The translations under genes were made by a program, and so were the position numbers. From positions 10,965,264 through 11,029,263 of the forward strand of contig BROE01000007.1 of NCBI GenBank assembly GCA_036571765.1: a stretch of 64,000 bases of DNA, read 5' to 3'. The notes beneath the pieces were generated by a model. It was not told where the DNA came from and made no database searches. It saw nothing but the letters and a program-made list of their open reading frames with translations. Source of the stretch: Plecoglossus altivelis. Its lineage: Eukaryota > Chordata > Actinopteri > Osmeriformes > Plecoglossidae. Positions 17,670-31,242 of the stretch are shown piece by piece (the first letter of the stretch is position 1; each line of letters opens with the position of its first letter).

Positions 17670-20505
17670 TCAACAAGTGGGCAGCTGGTCTTCCTGTGAT
17701 GCCTGTGTGGAACAGATCCTTACTCGCGAGACAGCGTTGCTACGGCTCTGGGCCACCTGCAGCAGCTCTGAGAACCTCTGCTGGAGGAGCAGCAACATGT
17801 ACAGCTCCTGGCTGCCCTGCTCCACCTGGGGCACAGGTACAGAGGAAGAGCGTATGGGCATATAGAGAAGGATTTGATTGTGCCAAACGATATGCCTATT
17901 TAAGTGGTGTCCGCACTTTATTGTGGGACGTAACGGTACGTACCTGTGTGTGGTTATGCCTTTGGTAAAACTCATCTACATCAAAGTTGTCCAGGTCCAG
18001 CGCTAGACTTGCCTTACACAATTCACAGGTTTTGACGGCAGACAAGGTGGTCCCTGGAATCACAATTATTTATTTTTTTACGTTTCATACATACAGTACT
18101 TCACACCACATGCTTCTTCAATCTCACTTGAAAAATGAAGAGTTGTAGACTGACCTGACTGGATTTTGGTCTGAATCCATTTTTTCAGGCATTCATGATG
18201 GATGTACTGCAGACTGCCAGAGCACTGGCACGGTGTGAGTAGGGGGTTTGTAGGTGAGACAGCCCCTGACTGGCAGATCCGGCACTGGTCCTCTTCCTCA
18301 TCAGACGACTCCTCCAGCAGACTTTGGGTAAGACGAATAAACATGAGCCAGATACATAGCTAGTTAGCATGTTCCACTGTGCACTTGTTTATCCCATTCT
18401 TCGTCCCCTACTTACCTTTCTTTGATCTTACGCAAGGTTTCTGGATCGCTAGCTGGTGCTGATTGGGCCTCCTGAGAATCTGACCCGTTTCCACCGTGAG
18501 CGTGACTCATCTGCATGTGCGCCACCTCTCTGCGGATGTCATGGAGAGCCATCAGAGCCATGGTCAGGGGATCCATTAGTCCCGAAGTCCCGGGACGCAA
18601 GGCCTCACTGGAGGATAAAGTTCCCTCTCTACTGTCATTACTGGTGTCCCTGCTCTGTTCTGTCTCCTCCTGCCTGCTGACAAGCGCAGCATGTCTCCCC
18701 TGAGAGCTGGCCCTGGGTGAGGCCTCAGACGTCCTCTCTGACCCCAGCCAGCTGGGAGGAGACCACCTGGGGCTGAGCTCCAGCTCAGGAAGCTGCTGGT
18801 CTATCTGCTCAGGGGTAGCAAGAGAACCACGGTGTACCCTCTCTGTGACAGCAGGCGATAGGGAGACTGACGCCTGGCCTGCTTGTAAGAATGAGGGCGC
18901 GGGACTGTAGCCACTATCAAGAGAGGCTCTACTTAAAGGTTCTGGGGTCCTTATCTCTCTACCCAGCAGGCTCCCTGGACTTAAGGCATTTCGACGGTGG
19001 CTGACGTAATTCAAGCTGGTCTGAGAGCCGGTCCGCTGCACAGGGGCGTAGCAGCTCTCTCCAACAGCAGCCTCCCCGGAGGAAGCCGTTTCCCCATCCT
19101 CCCAGTCTGATTCAGATGACACAATGTCCAGAGAGCTGAAGCGGCTGTTAAGAGGGCTAACAAAGGAGTCGCTGAGGGAGCTCTCCAGGGTCCTAGTGCT
19201 GGGAGGACTCTCTGAGGAGATGGACTGAGCCACAGATAACAGGGGGGTGTCAGCAGAGCTCCTAAAAAAGGCCTCTCTGTACGCCCCTTCACTTCCGCTG
19301 TCTTCCTCGGCAACACTACTGTTCTCGGAGGAGAAGCCCTCGAAGGCATGAGCCATGAGTTGGCAGTCCTCTGGACTGGTGAGACGATGCTGCAGCGAGG
19401 GGAGACGAGGCCAGTCTGGGTTGACTCTTCCAGGAGAGGTCAGGGGTTGAGGAAGGGAGTGGCTGTCTAATACGCAAACTGGGTCCCCTCTCTGAGACAT
19501 GTTGGGTCCATCCAAATGCTCACACTGAGCCTTTATTCTGGTCTTTGTCTTCAGGGTATCTTGGCTTTGCGTTCGTTTCAGAGTGCTTGGTTTCCCTTGG
19601 GTGGGCAACTTGTTTTTCAAATCAACAGATTTAGGCTTTGGCCATGATGAGGATGGCCCTTTGCCTTTAAAAATGCGGAGAGGAAAGGCGGTTTTTCGCA
19701 CATCATCATTGTAACGATAGCATAGTCTTAAAACAACATTGCTGACGGTAGGAAAGTCACGTCATACATGTGGGAGGATGCTGCTGAGAAGACATGAATA
19801 GAAACTTACAGTGGGACGCCAGAGGAACACTGGCTCTCCAGGGGGGCTTGGAGGAGCCTGCCAGCTCTGCTGCCCTGCCCTGAGGCCCTCTACCGATGGC
19901 AGGGAGACGAGAAACGGAACCTTTGTTCGATGTGTTTCGCACCTCAGATATGGAGGTTTTCCTAGAGCAGGACAACTGTTGCTGCTGGTAAAACATGACA
20001 AGAAAACATCATTGTATCTTTTTTTATACGTATAGGCCTATATTTCCTTTTTAAAGGTTGTCTTTTAGTGTTACCCAACCACAGTACACCAAATAGGTGT
20101 TCCAAATGACTGATGCAGAAAGTCTTACCTTCCTAGTGGTTGACACTCCTTGTGCCCATGGTCTATCATAAGTACGGGTTTTAAACTTATTGCTCTGAGG
20201 TGCAAGTGGTGAGGGTGTTCGAACTCTTATTTCTCTTTTTTCCGTGGCGTCTGCTCTTTCCCGTTCTCGTCTTCGCAATTGGTTCTGCAACAGAAGTCAG
20301 AACTTTTAAATGACAATCACCACTTCAACATACGTTTAGGTTACGTCATCGTGAGTAACAATCATGAATGTGGCTCAGAAAGTATCAACTTGTATCCAAC
20401 CTGTGTGAAACGTACCTGATAGTCATGATCTATCCTTCTTTTCACTTCACGCATATGATCAGCGTTGGTAAGGTTCTCTGCTGCACGTCTTTCCCAGTTG
20501 TACAT
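17670..20505 (-). CDS. marchf10: E3 ubiquitin ligase MARCHF10 (RING-CH)
   Basis: RING-CH ubiquitin ligase. Mammalian MARCHF10 lacks membrane segments and acts in developing spermatids in association with microtubules. In transcript order the coding exons are 20505-20416, 20284-20129, 19984-19810, 19664-18416, 18321-18155, 18053-17944 and 17825-17670. They total 2103 nt and give 700 residues with matching phases. The N terminus carries REVKRRIDHDYQNQLRRRERE, the helical block matching human MARCHF10. A long serine-rich disordered exon (415 codons) follows. The C4HC3 domain has CRICQ, CQCSGSLQYIHHECLKKW and CELCK. The tail NFDVDEFYQRH and LLLQQRFSELL matches MARCHF10 better than MARCHF7. The start is the first ATG after the acceptor ending at 20525. 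The divergent tanc2 neighbour matches the human order. Confidence 0.9.
17944..18321 (-). other. marchf10: RING-CH domain exons of marchf10
   Basis: Two exons (18321-18155 and 18053-17944) encode the zinc-binding RING-CH domain. All eight ligands are present in the order C-x2-C, C-x-C, H-x2-C, C-x2-C, with the conserved W after LKK. An acidic stretch ESLLEESSDEEEDQ precedes it, as in vertebrate MARCHF7 and MARCHF10. Confidence 0.93.
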
Positions 20506-20524
20506 TTCGAGGAGAATCCTTAAG

Positions 20525-20760
20525 CTAGTAACGAAATGATAAGGACTTAACGTATACGACAAGATCGCACGACCGATGCAGCTGGTGTAACTGAGCTAGG
20601 TAGTGTTTGAAGTTACGCATGACTCCATGACTTACATAATCGGGGCTAGGTTTTCGCTCTTAGCTAGTCTAATATATCCAAACAAAGAAGTGAACGTACA
20701 CCCAACACCTGCACCCCAGCAACACTGTCACTACTAACTACGGTTGCCGTTCCGTGATTG
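20525..20760 (-). promoter_or_regulatory. marchf10: Probable marchf10 5' untranslated exon and promoter
   Basis: The start-codon exon begins at an acceptor (CGTTACTAG on the minus strand), so a non-coding exon is expected upstream. A strong minus-strand donor, GATTAT|GTAAGTCATG, lies at 20636/20635, making a first exon from about 20.75 kb down to 20636 plausible. The transcription start is not visible. Confidence 0.4.
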
Positions 20761-22559
20761 GTAGGCTGGCCCTGATCTAACCGGCAAACTGTCGGATTAG
20801 GTAGTTAACTACAAATAATAATTGAACTCTAGCAATCCATATGTGTACCGCTAATATTCATCAGACTACCACCCATAACTAAAAACTGTCGCGTCAGTCG
20901 GTATCTTATCGACTGGTAACTTCCCCAAGTTATGCTTTCTGCCCTCCCGCTTCGTTTCCATGGAGATTGTACGGGCTCGCAGACGCTTCCTGGCTTGAGC
21001 TTCCTAGACACACATGGACGTGTTCTGCGGCGTAAATTATAGATGTTGCATGCGATTTAAGTAATGTATAAATGTGGATTTCTAGACACCAATATGCTAT
21101 GACCATCTGTGACTCCAGAATTGTATCTCTCTCGAGGAAAAAAAATAGAGACTTAGAAAGGTGAACGAGATGTTGGCATAAATATGTAGCAGAGACATGA
21201 ATTAGTCTAGACTACCTATAAATTGTTTGTGAGAGGAGGCCCAGACACAAGGCCTTCGCTTCTCATATAGTCTTGCGAAATATTTTAACACTTTAATGTT
21301 TTCATTTTGTCACCATGGAAACATTGCAGTGTCTGGGGATTTGATGTCTCAAATTTTCCAAATGCAAACCATCTTATTAAACTGACAATGTTTCCTTCTC
21401 ACTAGCAACTGTAATGCTGCCGTTGTCAAGCTTTAAAAGTAATTCATATACCAAATGTATGTTTCTCTGTGGCCCTATGCCTCTTTCTAATATAGTGCTC
21501 ATAAACAGGTCAATCCAGTTTAACAGTTACTGTATAGATTGGTCATCAATATCCAAGCTATATGCTCACAGCAGGAGGTGTTAGTGAGCTTGTTTTTCAA
21601 GAATAGTTCAAACATGAAGTGTGGCCTCTGGGCATGGACCAGCCATATTAAATGGAAACAGACACTGAATCTCTATACCATCCAATATGCACGAGTGACA
21701 GCATCGTCTAGCATCCTAGTCTCAGAAGTTAACGTCTCAGTATTGAAGCGACAACACATTTCGACCCGAAGGGAGCTTTGCAGTAGGGCTGCTGCAGGGT
21801 TGGGTAGAAATGCTGTATTTTCACGGATCATCAAAAGACAGACTGGAAACATGCTCTTTCGACTACAATGATCACTCGACATCATTCTTCACTTTCGTCT
21901 GTCTCATTCACTTTGTCAACACACATGACATGTTTTTCTCAAGTACTGCCTGTTTTCAGATGAAAGATAAAGGAGTCATAAAGCCCTCAGGCTTCCTTGG
22001 CCATTCTATGAATATTTTGTGTAACCATATGTAGGTGTACGAGTCTACTGTATAAAATAGGCCTGCCATACATTGATTATGTTTTTCATTAATACGTTTT
22101 CTATGCCCATCAGCCTAAATACGAGCCACGTGTATAAATCAGTACTCGTTTACAATTATTTGGAAAATTGAATTGAGGAATTAAATTAATTTCGGGTGGC
22201 ACCTTTAATCTGTAATCTCACCTGTAATACACATCGGATGCCAAATTCTTGGGGCCTAGGGAGGGAAATAATGTAACTTTGAGTGGCGTCGACCTTGTCC
22301 CTTCCAATAATGAACGAGTCAGGGATTAGTGCCGCTGCCTCCCATTCTCATGAATTATGCACCATCTTCCTGCTCTATGGCCGTTTGCAGAAGTTGCACC
22401 GGCAGGCGTGCTAGTGTTCCATATTGTGGCTCCGGGACTGTGACACTGCACTCATGACTTCGTTATGAACCGTAAAGGGAGATTTGGATATACTTCTCAC
22501 ATTTATCTGTGTTAAAGTTCCTACAGGTTGACAACGATCGCGGTTTGATTTGAGCAACG
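20761..22559. promoter_or_regulatory. Divergent intergenic region marchf10/tanc2
   Basis: About 1.8 kb between two head-to-head genes. It has no open frame with coding character, no tandem array and no recognisable transposon. It must hold the marchf10 promoter at its left and, if the 22.6-kb exon is right, the tanc2 promoter at its right. No individual element can be named with confidence. Confidence 0.4.
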
Positions 22560-22718
22560 CACAGTCTCTTTTTTGGATGTACGGAATGGACATGTTAAAT
22601 GTTCCTTACTTCGGACGGTCAAGAGAGCGCTGGAATCAAGCAAGCATTTTCGACTGAATCGGGATGAGGCTGCAAGTCGCACACAAATCTGCCACGGGAC
22701 TTGAAGAGATCCAGAAAG
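22560..22718 (+). other. tanc2: Candidate non-coding first exon of tanc2
   Basis: Mixed-composition, non-repetitive sequence ends in a strong donor, CCAGAAAG|GTAGGT (22718/22719). It lies on the tanc2 strand just beyond marchf10. The tanc2 start-codon exon at 38765 opens with an acceptor and some 5'UTR, so an upstream exon must exist. The left border is a guess. Confidence 0.35.
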
Positions 22719-25700
22719 GTAGGTTGTTTGGCTAAAATGTCGCGTAACATTTAGGACAGCAACATTATGCCCGTCTGCACAACCGTTCGTATCATTTGGC
22801 AATCTGATGAAATGTTTATTCCTTAGACAAGGATTAGTTCAGGTTTTGGATCATCTTGCTTTGGCAACTGGAATTTGTCTAGTTCTTAATGTCCGGTCTG
22901 TACAGTTAGTGGACACGACAATACACAGTAGGATTTAACGTTACATTAGGATACTGTAGCAAATGTATTGACATGTATCCTACATTATTACAATTTTAGC
23001 ACTTTTTGACCTTTTTGTCGTGGATGTCTGTGAACTATTATCAGCCTGTAACGTTTATTTGAATTAAAAACATAACTCACAAACAAATCCACTAAAATAA
23101 GAACAAACTCGGACTACAGCTCTTAACTATACTGTCTTAGAAGCTGCTCTTCAATCCTCTGTGGTTTCAGGAAGATTATAGAATTTCCCTTTCAATTGTC
23201 TGTCAGACGTTCCTTCTTATGCTATGACTTGATAGGTGCTGTGCACTTTAGTCCAAAAGGTGAAAGACTATCAACTTTTCACCTTTGGGAAAATAATCTT
23301 CAAATAACAAGCCCATTTTGTATCATTGCAAATTGTTGTTTGACAAAAATGGATCGAAAGAAGAGAAAAGGTATAGGCCACACAGCAAGATTAGAAGCAG
23401 GGTCAGTAGAATCACTCTTCAGGATTGGATTGATTTAAGAGATGGTTTCTGGCGGAGTTGTACTGTTTTTCAGCCAAACTGACAACCCGTCTGTCATCTT
23501 TACCGCTTTCTCACTTCCAATCAGAACTAGATAAGTAACCGAGTCCTTATCACCCTCACTCACATGTGCTTTTTAGGATGCTGGAGAGTGGGGAAATGTT
23601 TCCATTATGAGGTAAGGCTTTTGCACGCAGTTTGTTTTGCAAACCATTGCTTGCTTATCTCTCCCAACAGAGAGTGACAATGCCCTTTTTCCACACTCCC
23701 AGCCAACCACCACCCATGCAGCCCCCCAAAAACAGGTGAAAGACAGGGGTTGTCATGAAAGTAGAATCCTGAATCCATACAATATATCGGCACGGCTTTT
23801 GAGTAAGAGCCATTCACCCTTTTACCATAGATGTATTTATCTATTAAAGACATATCTAAACTGAATATTGCAGCCTTGACCTCAGTAGTTCCTAGTTAGG
23901 ATGTGGAAGCTGTTGGCATTGGCGATGACATCAAACGAGAGTGTGCGTATGTGTATTTTTAGTACCAGACAGTGGAAAACATGTTGTGTAAGGGAATTTT
24001 GATGATTTGTTGCACCCCCCTCTGACCAATAAGTCACTCTGAATCGTGAGAGTGTGCAAAGCAATCTTCTCAGATGTGCAAGGCCAGGGGCAGTGCAGCA
24101 TTATCACACAGTAGCTGCACACAGGGCAGCACCAATCTCTCTCTCAGGAATTCATTGGTGATTTAACATAGTGTGGAAGCCAGAGATAAAGACGCTGCTG
24201 ATGGCCTGTCAGACACCATTGAACAGCCTCGTTTACAGGAAGGAAACGACCCCGCAGCCCTTTCATGGTGCGAGGAAGCATCTCCCTCCTCCTGTGCTCG
24301 TTTTGTTTCAGCAAATAACGATACAGGCCTCCTTCGCAGCCCGCCATAGCCTGCTGTAAATAAGAGCTTCTGTCAGAGGGGTGTGTTTGGGACGACTGTC
24401 ATCCCTCTGTCACCATTATGCTGGGAGCAGGAGACCTTGAATGTGTTGCGATTGGACAGTTTCGCCCTCCCGTTTCTCTGGGCCCGTGGCTAGGTGGATG
24501 CAAGACCTGAGGACAGACAGCTGCTGGGTGTGTGTAAGTGCGGTACGGTTACACTGAACCTGTGAGCACACGCGCACTATTAGCTGTTCGATGTTACTTT
24601 ACAGTACATATTTACAGTACACATCTTCCTCTACGTGTCTGCATTGTAGGGAATACAGGGAATGTTTTGTCAGCCATACAGCTGGCTGTTGTTTATGATG
24701 TGGAATTACTGGGTGTGACAGTGAGTGTAGGAGTTGGGCAGTCTTAAATGATGAACAGTAGCATTGTCACATGGAATGTCGCCCAGACCTCCACCAGCTC
24801 TTTGTTTCCCCATGAAACCAACTCCATTTAATCTGCTGGTTAAGAATGCGAGCCGATGGTAATTGGCCATTTTTTAAAAGATGGACCTTTTTTTTAAAGC
24901 AAAACAGCGAGTGATGCGAGTAAAAACGATTCTTTTTGAGATGTGAATTTCGATGACAGACTGCAGTGCAGGGAGTACACAGACTCACTGTCTGACGTGC
25001 TGCTTGACACATAGCGCAGGGAAGATAAAATGGCAGCAAGCCTAGTTCACTTGAGCCGTTCTCTTCCAGCAATTTGAGTGGGGAGGCTGCTGCTTTGCCT
25101 CCAGATAACAAAATGTGTCCTTGTTCAAGCATGGCTGTTCCCTGTATTATCAAGGAGCACGCAGAATGCCTTCTCAAACCTAAAAATACTCAAGTACCTC
25201 TGACCGAAAATGCTCCTGGAGGGGCCAGATTAAAGGCTGCCTCTTCAAAAACATTTAAAGTGCCATTTATGTTAGTGGAACAGATTATGGGGTCAAATCC
25301 AATCCTTCTCCAGACTTTTTCAGAGTTCTGCAAATGGTCTAATTTGAACCTAACCCTAAGCGTGGTACACTTTTATTTTTAACATACTGTTTCCTGCAAC
25401 CTAACATGATATTTTGTGATTTGATTTTGCGTTGTCACACATCCTGTCTACGTTTACTGCTGGCCGCTGTCCCTCAGTCATAGCATGAAAGACACCTTCA
25501 GCAGGCTGCGCAGTGAAAATCCTATTACGCCCCAGATGTGTTGCAAAATAATGTGAAACCTAGGTCCCACTCAGGGTTCGATTTCAAGGGAGACGACCCC
25601 ACAGGAAAAAACTGTCGTCAGAAAACAGACGACACAGCATCAACTTTATTTTCTGTTTAGGAGACTTGGTAGATGTGTAGAAAAGTCTACATGCATGTGC

Positions 25701-26018
25701 CAGTGACAGAGTCAATATACCTGTCTGCACTCATTCTGCTAAACTGTACTGTTTGTGTTTAGAGTAACATTCTTTCAACTTTCCTTTCCTTTAAAGTGAC
25801 CAGGTGAGGTGAGGAAGCTTTGTACTGTGAAAAGTGACATATTAACTCACAGAAGTCGCTTATTGAGTGAGTGGCTAGATCGTATATTCAGGCCACCTTA
25901 GAAGCAGTCAGAAACCAATAGGTGGGCCTGTATTTGCTTTGAAGATTTGTAAAAGAAATGTTGATGGTCAAGAAGATCACTTCAGTCATTTGCCTTTTTA
26001 TTTACAATATATGGAAGG

Positions 26019-26020
<2 letters not shown>

Positions 26021-26056
<36 letters not shown>
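26021..26056. repeat. (AAT)n microsatellite
   Basis: Twelve consecutive AAT units, followed by GATGATG, in the tanc2 5' intron. Confidence 0.9.
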
Positions 26057-26058
<2 letters not shown>

Positions 26059-29000
26059 TGATGTTAAGCACTTTCTTCTATTTGCAATACATCTGTTTGC
26101 TTAATTGTGATAGATCGCAGCGCCTGTCCAGTGTTGAAAATCATTACAAAGTGTTCCATGGTGAGTCAAAATGTGGTAACAATCAGGACATCCAAAGATG
26201 ACTGAAAGTCTGTGTAACATCCTTGGGGAAATGTAATCATTGTGAGTCACTGGTTGTCTCCAGAGTACCATTGTGCAGCAGTGACATTCTGTCCTCATGC
26301 GTGCACTGCTGTCTCATTTTGGTTCCAGGCTGTTTACAGAGGATGGAAGATCGACCTACTAGGGTACAGTGGAGAGCTTGGCATAGGGCATTTCAGTAGT
26401 CAGGAAGAGATGGGGCTGTTGACAAGGTTCCCCTAGTTCCTAGTGATGGAATGTCTGGCTAGTTTGTGTGAAAAGAGCAGCCTCACAGTCATTTAACATC
26501 TAATATCCTGTATTCAAGGCTCCTTAATTATTTATGAATATTGATGCCCGCCAGAGGATTCACATGCTTTGAATACACGTGCTGTCAGTAAGATCAGCTC
26601 TCGCATGTTTTAAACATTTGTCTGCTTCTCTTTCTCTCTGGTATTAATATACGGACATGTTTGGTCATTCAATATGGAGTCGGGTGGCCATCAATGTACT
26701 TTTTACTCATGATTTTGTTTGGCGTTGCTACGTTTGTATCGAGAAACAATCCCTGCCATTTTACTAGTCTGCCACAGCTAGTCTTTTAAATGAAAGGGTT
26801 GGGTGCTGCACAGAAGCGATTCACAATGGCACCCCAAAATGTGCTCATGTTATGTACGTTCTGAGTTGGAGTTTTGAAAAGCTCACCGCAGTAATGCTTT
26901 CATTTCTTTTGTGAATAGCTGGGTGTAAGAGATATGGCCAGACTTTGAAAAAAGGGACAGAGTAACTCTGATCGATGCCTGCCTGGGGTTTTTATGTAAT
27001 TATTCTGCAACTGGTCAGCCATGAAATTGTTGTCTGGCTACGAAATAGACCCAAAAGCATTTTTATTAGAAGTTTCGCTGGACGGGGCCTTGTGAGAGGC
27101 AGCGGCGAAGCTCGTCATGGCTACCGCAACGACCATCACCATGGTAGCACCAAAACTGAGAATCAGCCAGATGATTGGCTCAGACAATAATATAAAGTCT
27201 AGAAGATCCCCTGCCAGGCTCTTCGAGGAAAACCGCCAGACTTCAAAGTAGGATACTAATCCTAAGTAGAACGTTATAATATGGGTCTGTTGTGTTTTGA
27301 ACAGTGTGTCTCTGGCCTAACAGCTACTGTCAGCTATTAAAGGGGCCCAGAGCTCAAGGGCTACAGAGAGCTCTGTGCAGTGACAGGAGCTGGCAGACAC
27401 ATGTAGGCGACACGGTGGCCTCTAAGATGCAGCCTAGCAAATGGAGTGGAAACGTAGGCCCATTAAACCCTGGCTCTCCTCTGAGAGGGACAGTAACAAC
27501 TCCCAACACTGGCTCTGGCTAAAAGCGCTGACGTAGACGTTTGTCTGACTAAATGCCTTCTGACCACTGACACTGTCTCTTTTCCTCCACTCAGATTCTA
27601 CGGTGCTGAAGCCGACTGCACCGAGGAGACTGGTAGTCAGGCAGTGTTCTGGAGGTTGTTTAAATGAAATGAAGACAGTGGTTAATGGACTGAATGACCA
27701 AAAGTACTGTTAGAGGAAGCATGTTGAGGGCAAGGATTCTTAATTTCGTCAGCAACCGCCTGCAACTGCCCTGCAGCCTAGCATCAGCTCTGACAGGCCA
27801 GGAAGATGTTGTGATGGGTAGGCGATAACCTCAAACATATGCTGGTTATCACTGGGTTCTGTTCCATTTACCCGATAGACACACTGGACGTGAAGAGGAT
27901 GATGCTGATTGACATCAGGTTTGTGGAGAGCATCCCTAAGAAAGGTGCCTGTTCTTCACTGTGGTGCTATATTTGCAGAAGCTACTAGATGGAGAGTGTC
28001 AGATCTGGTGTGGCAACCAGACATGGAGGAAACAAAAATAAACTCAGTTATGATTAGCAAGCCTTGAAAAGATCCTGCTTGATAGATCACGTCTCTTTGT
28101 TCTTCCTGGTTACAGTCCTGGTGACACTGTGGGTTAGCAACATATGGTCTGGGTTTATAAGGACTTACAGTCCCAAATCCTCAGATATTACAAATAGTGC
28201 TGAGGATGTTCTTTTATCATTCTCATGCGACATATCTGAACTGATCAGAGACCGTGTAAGTCATGTCAGGTTCCATATTACACATCCTAACCTGATGCAA
28301 ACAGACATAGGGTGTAGTGCAACATGCAGGAACACATGTCAGCTTTCAAGGGATGCTAACTGGTCCCCACTGTGGACATTCAGAGTCATGTTATCTGTTA
28401 AAGTGCCGTGTTAGATCTCTGTTTGGAATCAGATGGCGTTCGAGGGACTGTGTGCGGACGGCAGGGGGGTGAATCATGGCTCGGCCATGACATCTGGCCT
28501 TGTGTGAGCCGGCGTGTAGCCAGAGGTAAGTACTTCCTAAAGAGCTGGACCGGCAGAGGAAGTGACCAATATGACACCCTGTGATTCGCTCAATTCCATC
28601 TCCTCTCCGTCATCTCACCAGTTTTCCTCGGCAAGCTGCTTTTCACCAGTTGCTGTCCTGCATGCCAAACGTCAGCTTGCCTAATTGTCATGCAGCTCAT
28701 TAAAACATTAGAGGTTGATGGGTTTGACGCTGGACTCGCTGGGTAACTCAGGCCTCAGTGGCAGGGGAGGCAGCTGCAGTGGCTCTTTGCAGAGAATCGC
28801 TCGCTCAGGGGAAATTAATCAAAGGCGCACATAAAAGAGGCCTGTGTGGTTTTTCATGTCAGTCCTACTCTAAGGTTCTCCTGTGCGTGCCAGGACCAAA
28901 AGAAAACCTTATTGCTCAAAGGTAGTCCTATTTACTTTAGTTTTGGCATCGCTGCAAATGTTAATGATTGAAAACACCTGAAGGTATGCTGTCATTTCAA

Positions 29001-29730
29001 AAGGCAAAGTCACTTTCATACACATTTGTGTGTTTTACTGTAGGGTCAACGAAGAACAACTTGCAATAGAATGATCATAATATCCTTTGCTAAAGACATC
29101 ACAGAACATCTTCATTGCGTTACCCATGCAACAGTGAACATCAGTAATGACTCCAGTAGAGTAAGGCTGGCAAGTCTGTTGCAGATGCAAAGGTAACATA
29201 GCCATCAGATTACCCATCTGGCCCTTTGAGGGAATTCATGAAGATGAGATTCCACTGGGAGCCATGATGCACAGGTTTGCTAAAAAACCTCTCCTCCCTC
29301 ATCTCCTGTGCCAGCCGTCACTGGCAGCTGGGCCCAGTCAGCAGCTGCCAGCTCCTCTTCCCCTCGTCAACTCAAACAAATGAATTCAAAACCTAAAGGC
29401 CTTTATCGGTTTACTCAAACACACTTTGTAGAGATACCCCGTGTTTGCACAGTAAAACTCCAGCGTGAACGACAGGCTGGGGAATAGATATTCGAAGGGA
29501 AAGTTTCACGTTCACTCTTGTCGCAATTTATCGTCCAAGGAGCGATAGTAAGAAGCAAGGTGTTTAAAAATCCGACATGTTTTATTTGTCCTCCCCTGTG
29601 ACTGCAGTGCAGCACACGTGGTGGCCCAAGCTAATTGGCCTGGGGAGGGAAGGGGAGGGGGGCAGGTCGGCCGCCCCCTGGGGGGTCTGCCTCCAACAGG
29701 CCAGTAATGAGATCAGGCAGAAAGCTGCCA

Positions 29731-29827
29731 GACTGCCTCTGACAGACTGCCTCTGCCAGACTGCCTTTGACAGACTGCCTCTGACAGACTGCCTTTGACA
29801 GACTGCCTCTGACAGACTGCCTCTGCC
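29731..29827. repeat. 16-bp minisatellite
   Basis: About six copies of GACTGCCTCTGACAGA with CTCTG/CTTTG and ACA/CCA variants. It lies in the tanc2 5' intron and produces spurious open frames on both strands. Confidence 0.88.
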
Positions 29828-30268
29828 ATTCAGACGTTGTGTGATCAGGGATGCAGACGAACGGTACAACTGATGACGCACTTATTAACTCTCCTGAATT
29901 GACTACAGTGTTTATCAAAGGAGTTGTCATTTGATGTTTTGCTTGTTGGCGTTGTGAACGCAGACGACACCGAAACGACTCGTGTCTGAAAGTGACGAGT
30001 ACAGACTCGTTCACCTGATCAAACCCTCCCTCCAGATGGAAAACACATCTGATATTCTAGAAAGAGATTGTGAGAGTGAATGTAAATCAGCTACTCACTT
30101 GATTCCCTCCTGGCCAATGCTTACATGGGCGAAAATCATGTAGCCTTAATGTATGCATGCTCAAGGGCTGTCTGTTATGGGCTCAGCTGGTACACATTTA
30201 TTTGCGCACACCACACCATCCCTACCAATTCCACCTGCTCTCTCCTCTCACTGCATCCTCTGCCTCAC

Positions 30269-30269
<1 letters not shown>

Positions 30270-30312
<43 letters not shown>
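30270..30312. repeat. (GT)n microsatellite
   Basis: An uninterrupted GT run of about 21 units. The cysteine/valine-repeat translations across it are meaningless. Confidence 0.9.
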
Positions 30313-30313
<1 letters not shown>

Positions 30314-31095
30314 CACAGTGTCTGAAGAGGGTAACAGTTCCTCTCTAGCTAAAGCCCAGGTTGTGCAACTTGCTCTAGTTGAAGCGGGTGCAGCAGACAT
30401 TCCTGCAGACGTCCCTCCATCTCACGGGTGTCTGGTCATGAGGAGGACAGTGGCAGTGATGCATGTGTCTGACTACATAGTCTCTCTACTCCTCTGCTGG
30501 TTTCCCTCAGCCGGGCCAAGCAAGTGCTCCAGCATCTGTCTCATTCATTCTGTTAGGGCCAGAGTCACGGTAAGGCTTTGACAAAGCCTATTTTACTCTT
30601 ATGCATTTTACCGCGATTAGAAGAGTCCGATTTGATGATTCCTTTGTGTGTGAGTGGAGCGTTTAAATTTGCACTGCTCAATGTCTCATCATCTCAGCAC
30701 TCTGGATTTGTAATCACAATAGTGTGTTTATTGTAGCATAATGGGAAAGCAATAAAGGGCTTTTAACTGAATGGTTCATGAATAAAGCAATAGTTAATAT
30801 ATATATTCTTCTCTATAGCTAATTGAGTTTTAATAAAAAAACATCTCACGTCTTTTAGTCCCCCATTGCATTTTTTTGACATATCCTGGCATAGTGGATT
30901 GTGCTCTTCGTTGTAATTCTATGAGGTCTTTAAATCAGCCAGATGATGCATAAGTAAAATGCTGCGTGAGTGCAAGATCTTATTATGTTTGATTGGCATA
31001 TAGTGTGGAGGGATTTAACATTTATCAATAGTGATGAGCTTTAGTTTAAAAGTGCCTTCAGATGTTGATGTGTGCTCAGCGCCATTACTGGTCCT

Positions 31096-31205
31096 CTCTC
31101 TCACTCTCTCGCTCTCTGTCTGTCTGTCTCTTTCACTCCCTCTCTCTCACTCCCTCTCTCTCACTCCCTCTCTCTCGTTCTCTCTTTCTCACTCCCTCTC
31201 ACTCT

Positions 31206-31242
<37 letters not shown>

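Noticed and set aside
17735..17741. Possible splice donor (CGA|GTAAGG) inside the last marchf10 exon
   Set aside because: Reading through gives VRICSTQ, similar to the VRF segment of the related MARCHF7 tail, and soon reaches a stop. No further exon was found downstream.
17670..20505. MARCHF7 instead of MARCHF10
   Set aside because: The RING-CH domain alone fits both, but the N-terminal helix, the EFYQ tail and the divergent tanc2 neighbour favour MARCHF10.
30153..30581. 142-codon open frame over a GT repeat
   Set aside because: Its start lies in unique sequence, but the middle is (GT)n and the rest shows no recognisable domain or codon bias.
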